Below, one piece after another: positions 61,899-64,000 of a stretch of DNA of 64,000 nucleotides; position 1 is the stretch's first letter; every line of letters begins with the position of its first letter. A program made the translations under genes and the position numbers. This DNA is from Mucilaginibacter sp. (GTDB lineage Bacteria > Bacteroidota > Bacteroidia > Sphingobacteriales > Sphingobacteriaceae): the NCBI GenBank assembly GCA_030445275.1, contig JAUCSE010000105.1, positions 62,001 to 126,000 on the forward strand, written 5' to 3'. The notes beneath the pieces are model-generated. The model saw nothing but the letters and a program-made list of their open reading frames with translations. It searched no databases and was not told the DNA's origin.

Positions 61899-62010
61899 TA
61901 GATGTGCAGATTTTAAATGTGCAGATGTGCAAATTAAAAAATCAAGCCATTGACATATTTAAAATCTACATGTCTGTTTTTGTAATTTGCACATCTGAAA
62001 TCTGATCTTA
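61898..62010. repeat. Palindrome of iterated AGATGTGCA words
   Basis: The left half carries GATGTGCAGAT, AATGTGCAGATGTGCAAATT; the right half AAAATCTACATGTCTG and TAATTTGCACATCTG. CAGATGTGCAAATTA and TAATTTGCACATCTG are perfect complements. It occupies the whole gap between the convergent thioesterase and GlcD-type genes and may terminate both. Confidence 0.72.
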
Positions 62011-63405
62011 AAATATCTTCCCCGGGTTTAATATCCCATTGGGATCAAATACCTTTTTAATACCACGCCACAGGGCAAAGTGTACTTCGGAATATTTTAT
62101 CGGCATAAAATCCTTTTGAACCAGGCCAATGCCATGCTCACCAGAAAGGGTTCCCCCTAAGGATACTGTTAGTTCGAATATCTCTTTGATACCAAATTTT
62201 AGTTTATTGTTCCAGTCTTCATCACTCATTTTGGCTTTGATGATATTCACGTGTAGATTTCCATCACCGGCATGACCATAACATACTGATTCAAAGCCAT
62301 ATTTACCACCTATCTCTTTTATTCCTTTTATTAGCTGGGGTAGTGCAGCGCGTGGCACAACCGTATCTTCCTCTTTATAAACAGAGTTCGATTTTACCGA
62401 TACCGCCATGGTGCGTCGCAAACGCCAAAGCTCCTCCTTTTGTGCCGATGAATCTGCAAACAGCACATCCTGGCAATCATGGGCCTCTAAAACAGCATTG
62501 ATCTTTTCGCAATCGGCAAATATCACATCCTGGTTATTACCATCCACTTCTATCAGTAAAAATGCCTCAATGCCATCCTGCAGATCAAAGGCGATATCGT
62601 CATACTCTTTCACCCACTCCACTCCTTTCCGCTCCATAAACTCCAGCGCCGATGGCACAATACCAGCCCTGAATATGGCCGACACCGTTGCACAGGCAGC
62701 CTCATTACTTGAAAATGAGGCTAACATCAAAGCATCAAGTGTTGGTAATGGTATTAGTTTTACCACAATTTTAGTTACAATACCTAATGTCCCCTCCGAG
62801 CCGATCATCAGTTGAGTTAAGTTATAACCTGAGGCATATTTAAGCGTGTTTGCCCCTGTCCAAATAATTTCGCCTGATGGCAAAACAACCTGCAGGTTAA
62901 GCACATACTCACGTATAGTACCATATTTAACCACTCTGGGCCCACCTGAGCCGTGTGATACATTACCACCAATAAAGCAGCTTCCCTTACTGGCCGGATC
63001 AACAGGATAAAGTAATCCTTTGGCTGCCGCCTGGTTCATGAACTCTTCGGTAATTACACCCGGTTCAACCGTGGCTTGTAAATTCTGTTCATCTATTTCA
63101 AGCACTTTATTGAAGCGCTCCATCGCTATCAGTAAGCCGCCCTTTATAGGCAATGCGCCGCCGCTTAAACCTGTACCGGCACCGCGCGGTGTAACCGGTA
63201 TACGGTGTTTATTGCATAGTTTAAGCAATGCTGCAACCTGCTCTGGCGTTTGTGGCTTTGCAACTACTTCGGGGTAGTAAACCAGGTCCTCAGTTTCATC
63301 GTGGCTATATTTTTCAAGCTCGTCGTGCTGTACAATGACCGCGTCGGCACCAACAATAGCGGTAATAGCTTCAATTACAGGAGGTGTTATGATATTATAA
63401 TTCAT
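62008..63405 (-). CDS. FAD-binding oxidase, GlcD-type (glycolate/D-lactate dehydrogenase family)
   Basis: 465 residues. The PCMH FAD domain has PRGAGTGLSGGALPIKGGLL, YPVDPASKGSCFIGGNVSHG and LTQLMIGSEGTLGIVTKIVV. The C-terminal FAD-oxidase domain has CYGHAGDGNLHVNI and GGTLSGEHGIGLVQKDFMP, the GlcD/D-LDH signatures, ending FDPNGILNPGKIF. It oxidises a 2-hydroxy acid such as D-lactate or glycolate; no GlcE or GlcF gene is adjacent. It overlaps the folB end by 4 bp (ATGA), so it is the second gene of a folB operon. Confidence 0.92.
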   Translation of the reverse strand: MNYNIITPPVIEAITAIVGADAVIVQHDELEKYSHDETEDLVYYPEVVAKPQTPEQVAALLKLCNKHRIPVTPRGAGTGLSGGALPIKGGLLIAMERFNKVLEIDEQNLQATVEPGVITEEFMNQAAAKGLLYPVDPASKGSCFIGGNVSHGSGGPRVVKYGTIREYVLNLQVVLPSGEIIWTGANTLKYASGYNLTQLMIGSEGTLGIVTKIVVKLIPLPTLDALMLASFSSNEAACATVSAIFRAGIVPSALEFMERKGVEWVKEYDDIAFDLQDGIEAFLLIEVDGNNQDVIFADCEKINAVLEAHDCQDVLFADSSAQKEELWRLRRTMAVSVKSNSVYKEEDTVVPRAALPQLIKGIKEIGGKYGFESVCYGHAGDGNLHVNIIKAKMSDEDWNNKLKFGIKEIFELTVSLGGTLSGEHGIGLVQKDFMPIKYSEVHFALWRGIKKVFDPNGILNPGKIF

Positions 63406-63764
63406 TTTGCTGACGGATAGTTAATAATAACGCCGGAATGCGCTACTTTACCTGTTAATGGTGGGTTTATTTTTTTGATAGTTACCTGTATAGTTTTCAC
63501 AAACGGATATTTGCTTTTGATCCTTTCAGTAATTGCATGGCCAACGGTTTCAATCAGTTTACTGGGTTTCTTCATTTCCTCACAGGTCATGATATAAACC
63601 TTTTCATAATCAACTGTATTGCTCAGTTTATCATCATCCAGATCAGCTTGTGGCTCAAATCCAACTTCAATATCCACCAGGAAACGGCATCCTATTTTTT
63701 GCTCTTCCGGATAAAATCCGTGGTATGCAAAAAATTCTGCACCCTGCAACAAAATTTTAATCAT
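63402..63764 (-). CDS. folB: Dihydroneopterin aldolase
   Basis: 120 residues from the ATG at 63764 (MIKILLQGAEFFAYHGFYPE); a start at 63800 adds 12 residues of low-complexity Asn/Lys and is less likely. FolB features: G-x-EFFAYHGFYPEEQK (the conserved Glu and pterin region), DIEVGFEP, TVDYEKVY and LIETVGHAITERI with the catalytic-region Glu. It converts dihydroneopterin to 6-hydroxymethyl-dihydropterin in folate biosynthesis. It overlaps glcD-like by 4 bp and is transcribed first. Confidence 0.93.
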   Translation of the reverse strand: MIKILLQGAEFFAYHGFYPEEQKIGCRFLVDIEVGFEPQADLDDDKLSNTVDYEKVYIMTCEEMKKPSKLIETVGHAITERIKSKYPFVKTIQVTIKKINPPLTGKVAHSGVIINYPSAK

Positions 63765-63887
63765 GCTCCAAAAGTAATTGATTTTGTTGATTTTGTTCAC
63801 TGCTTTTAAAGACGCCAGGCAGGAAAATTTAACTCCCCGGATAAAGCGATCAATCTTTTTGAAAAAAAATTAAAAAATAAAAAAGCC

Positions 63888-63924
63888 CAAAAAGCAGGTT
63901 TAAACAATCTAAACCTACTTTTTG
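63888..63924. terminator. Hairpin with A/T-rich arms near the right edge
   Basis: CAAAAAGCAGGTTTA and TAAACCTACTTTTTG pair with one mismatch around a 7-nt loop. It is upstream of folB, so it more likely terminates a gene outside the window or the plus strand. Confidence 0.5.
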
Positions 63925-63990
63925 CAAATAAGTGGCCTGTAGTATTAAAAAACAGCGATTTCACCTTATTTAACTCCCCGCTAAATCATC

Positions 63991-63998
63991 TATATTTG
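63991..63998 (+). promoter_or_regulatory. Candidate -7 element at the right edge
   Basis: TATATTTG matches the TAnnTTTG consensus and probably serves a plus-strand gene beyond the window. No -33 TTTG was identified at the proper spacing. Confidence 0.4.
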
Positions 63999-64000
63999 CC

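Overview
The window looks like chromosomal DNA of a Bacteroidota bacterium of the Sphingobacteriaceae type (Mucilaginibacter/Pedobacter-like). This is inferred from the AT-rich intergenic DNA, the weak Shine-Dalgarno sequences, TAnnTTTG-type -7 promoter elements, families typical of the phylum (DUF2851, DUF6438, a membrane MutS-like ATPase, a PIN-PhoH fusion) and a Bacteroidota-style contractile injection locus. No rRNA, tRNA, CRISPR array, insertion sequence or integrase was recognised.

Region 1 (1-22379, all minus strand) is an extracellular contractile injection system (eCIS). In transcription order it holds a DUF4255 cap-like protein, an uncharacterised 390-aa protein with a CBM5/12-like stretch, the contractile sheath, two tube proteins, a 52-aa DUF5908 protein, a LysM hub protein, a VgrG-like spike, a PAAR tip, a gp25-like wedge, two very large baseplate proteins, a 1117-aa protein with Ig/PKD-like C-terminus, a CIS tape-measure protein, and two DUF4157 (eCIS-core) proteins. 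The complete DUF4157 protein carries a C-terminal HExxH metallopeptidase-like domain. The second is cut by the left edge. Genes overlap or lie within about 50 bp, except for one 155-bp gap filled by a palindrome between spike and PAAR and an 83-bp gap between the two DUF4157 genes. No AAA+ ATPase was found, and no obvious tail fibre.

Region 2 (22380-26645) begins with an AT-rich control region and a 47-aa glycine-zipper membrane microprotein. It then carries a plus-strand group: an AlkZ-like HTH_42 protein, an AhpD-like CMD protein, an AraC regulator and a zincless Fpg/Nei glycosylase.

Region 3 (26653-47300) is mostly housekeeping and small-molecule metabolism: class II aldolase, AccD, cysteine desulfurase, GlmM, PAP2 phosphatase, ZIP transporter, M20 peptidase, MHS-type MFS transporter, DUF2851, PspC, HAD, CAT-like and GNAT enzymes, cupin, CbpA with CbpM, a membrane MutS-like ATPase and an enoyl-CoA hydratase.

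Region 4 (47545-64000) has an orphan PAS histidine kinase with two small downstream genes, PIN-PhoH, and a divergent HxlR/azoreductase pair with a clear palindromic operator. It also has a cytochrome c and DUF1772 pair, a candidate structured RNA (about 57400-57790, minus), Ohr, a copper amine oxidase, Hsp20, a thioesterase, a GlcD-type oxidase and FolB.

Two kinds of intergenic repeat recur: REP-like hairpins of two sequence families (GTCATTGCGAGG and GTCATCCTGAGC), and long palindromes built from a short iterated word that differs at each site.
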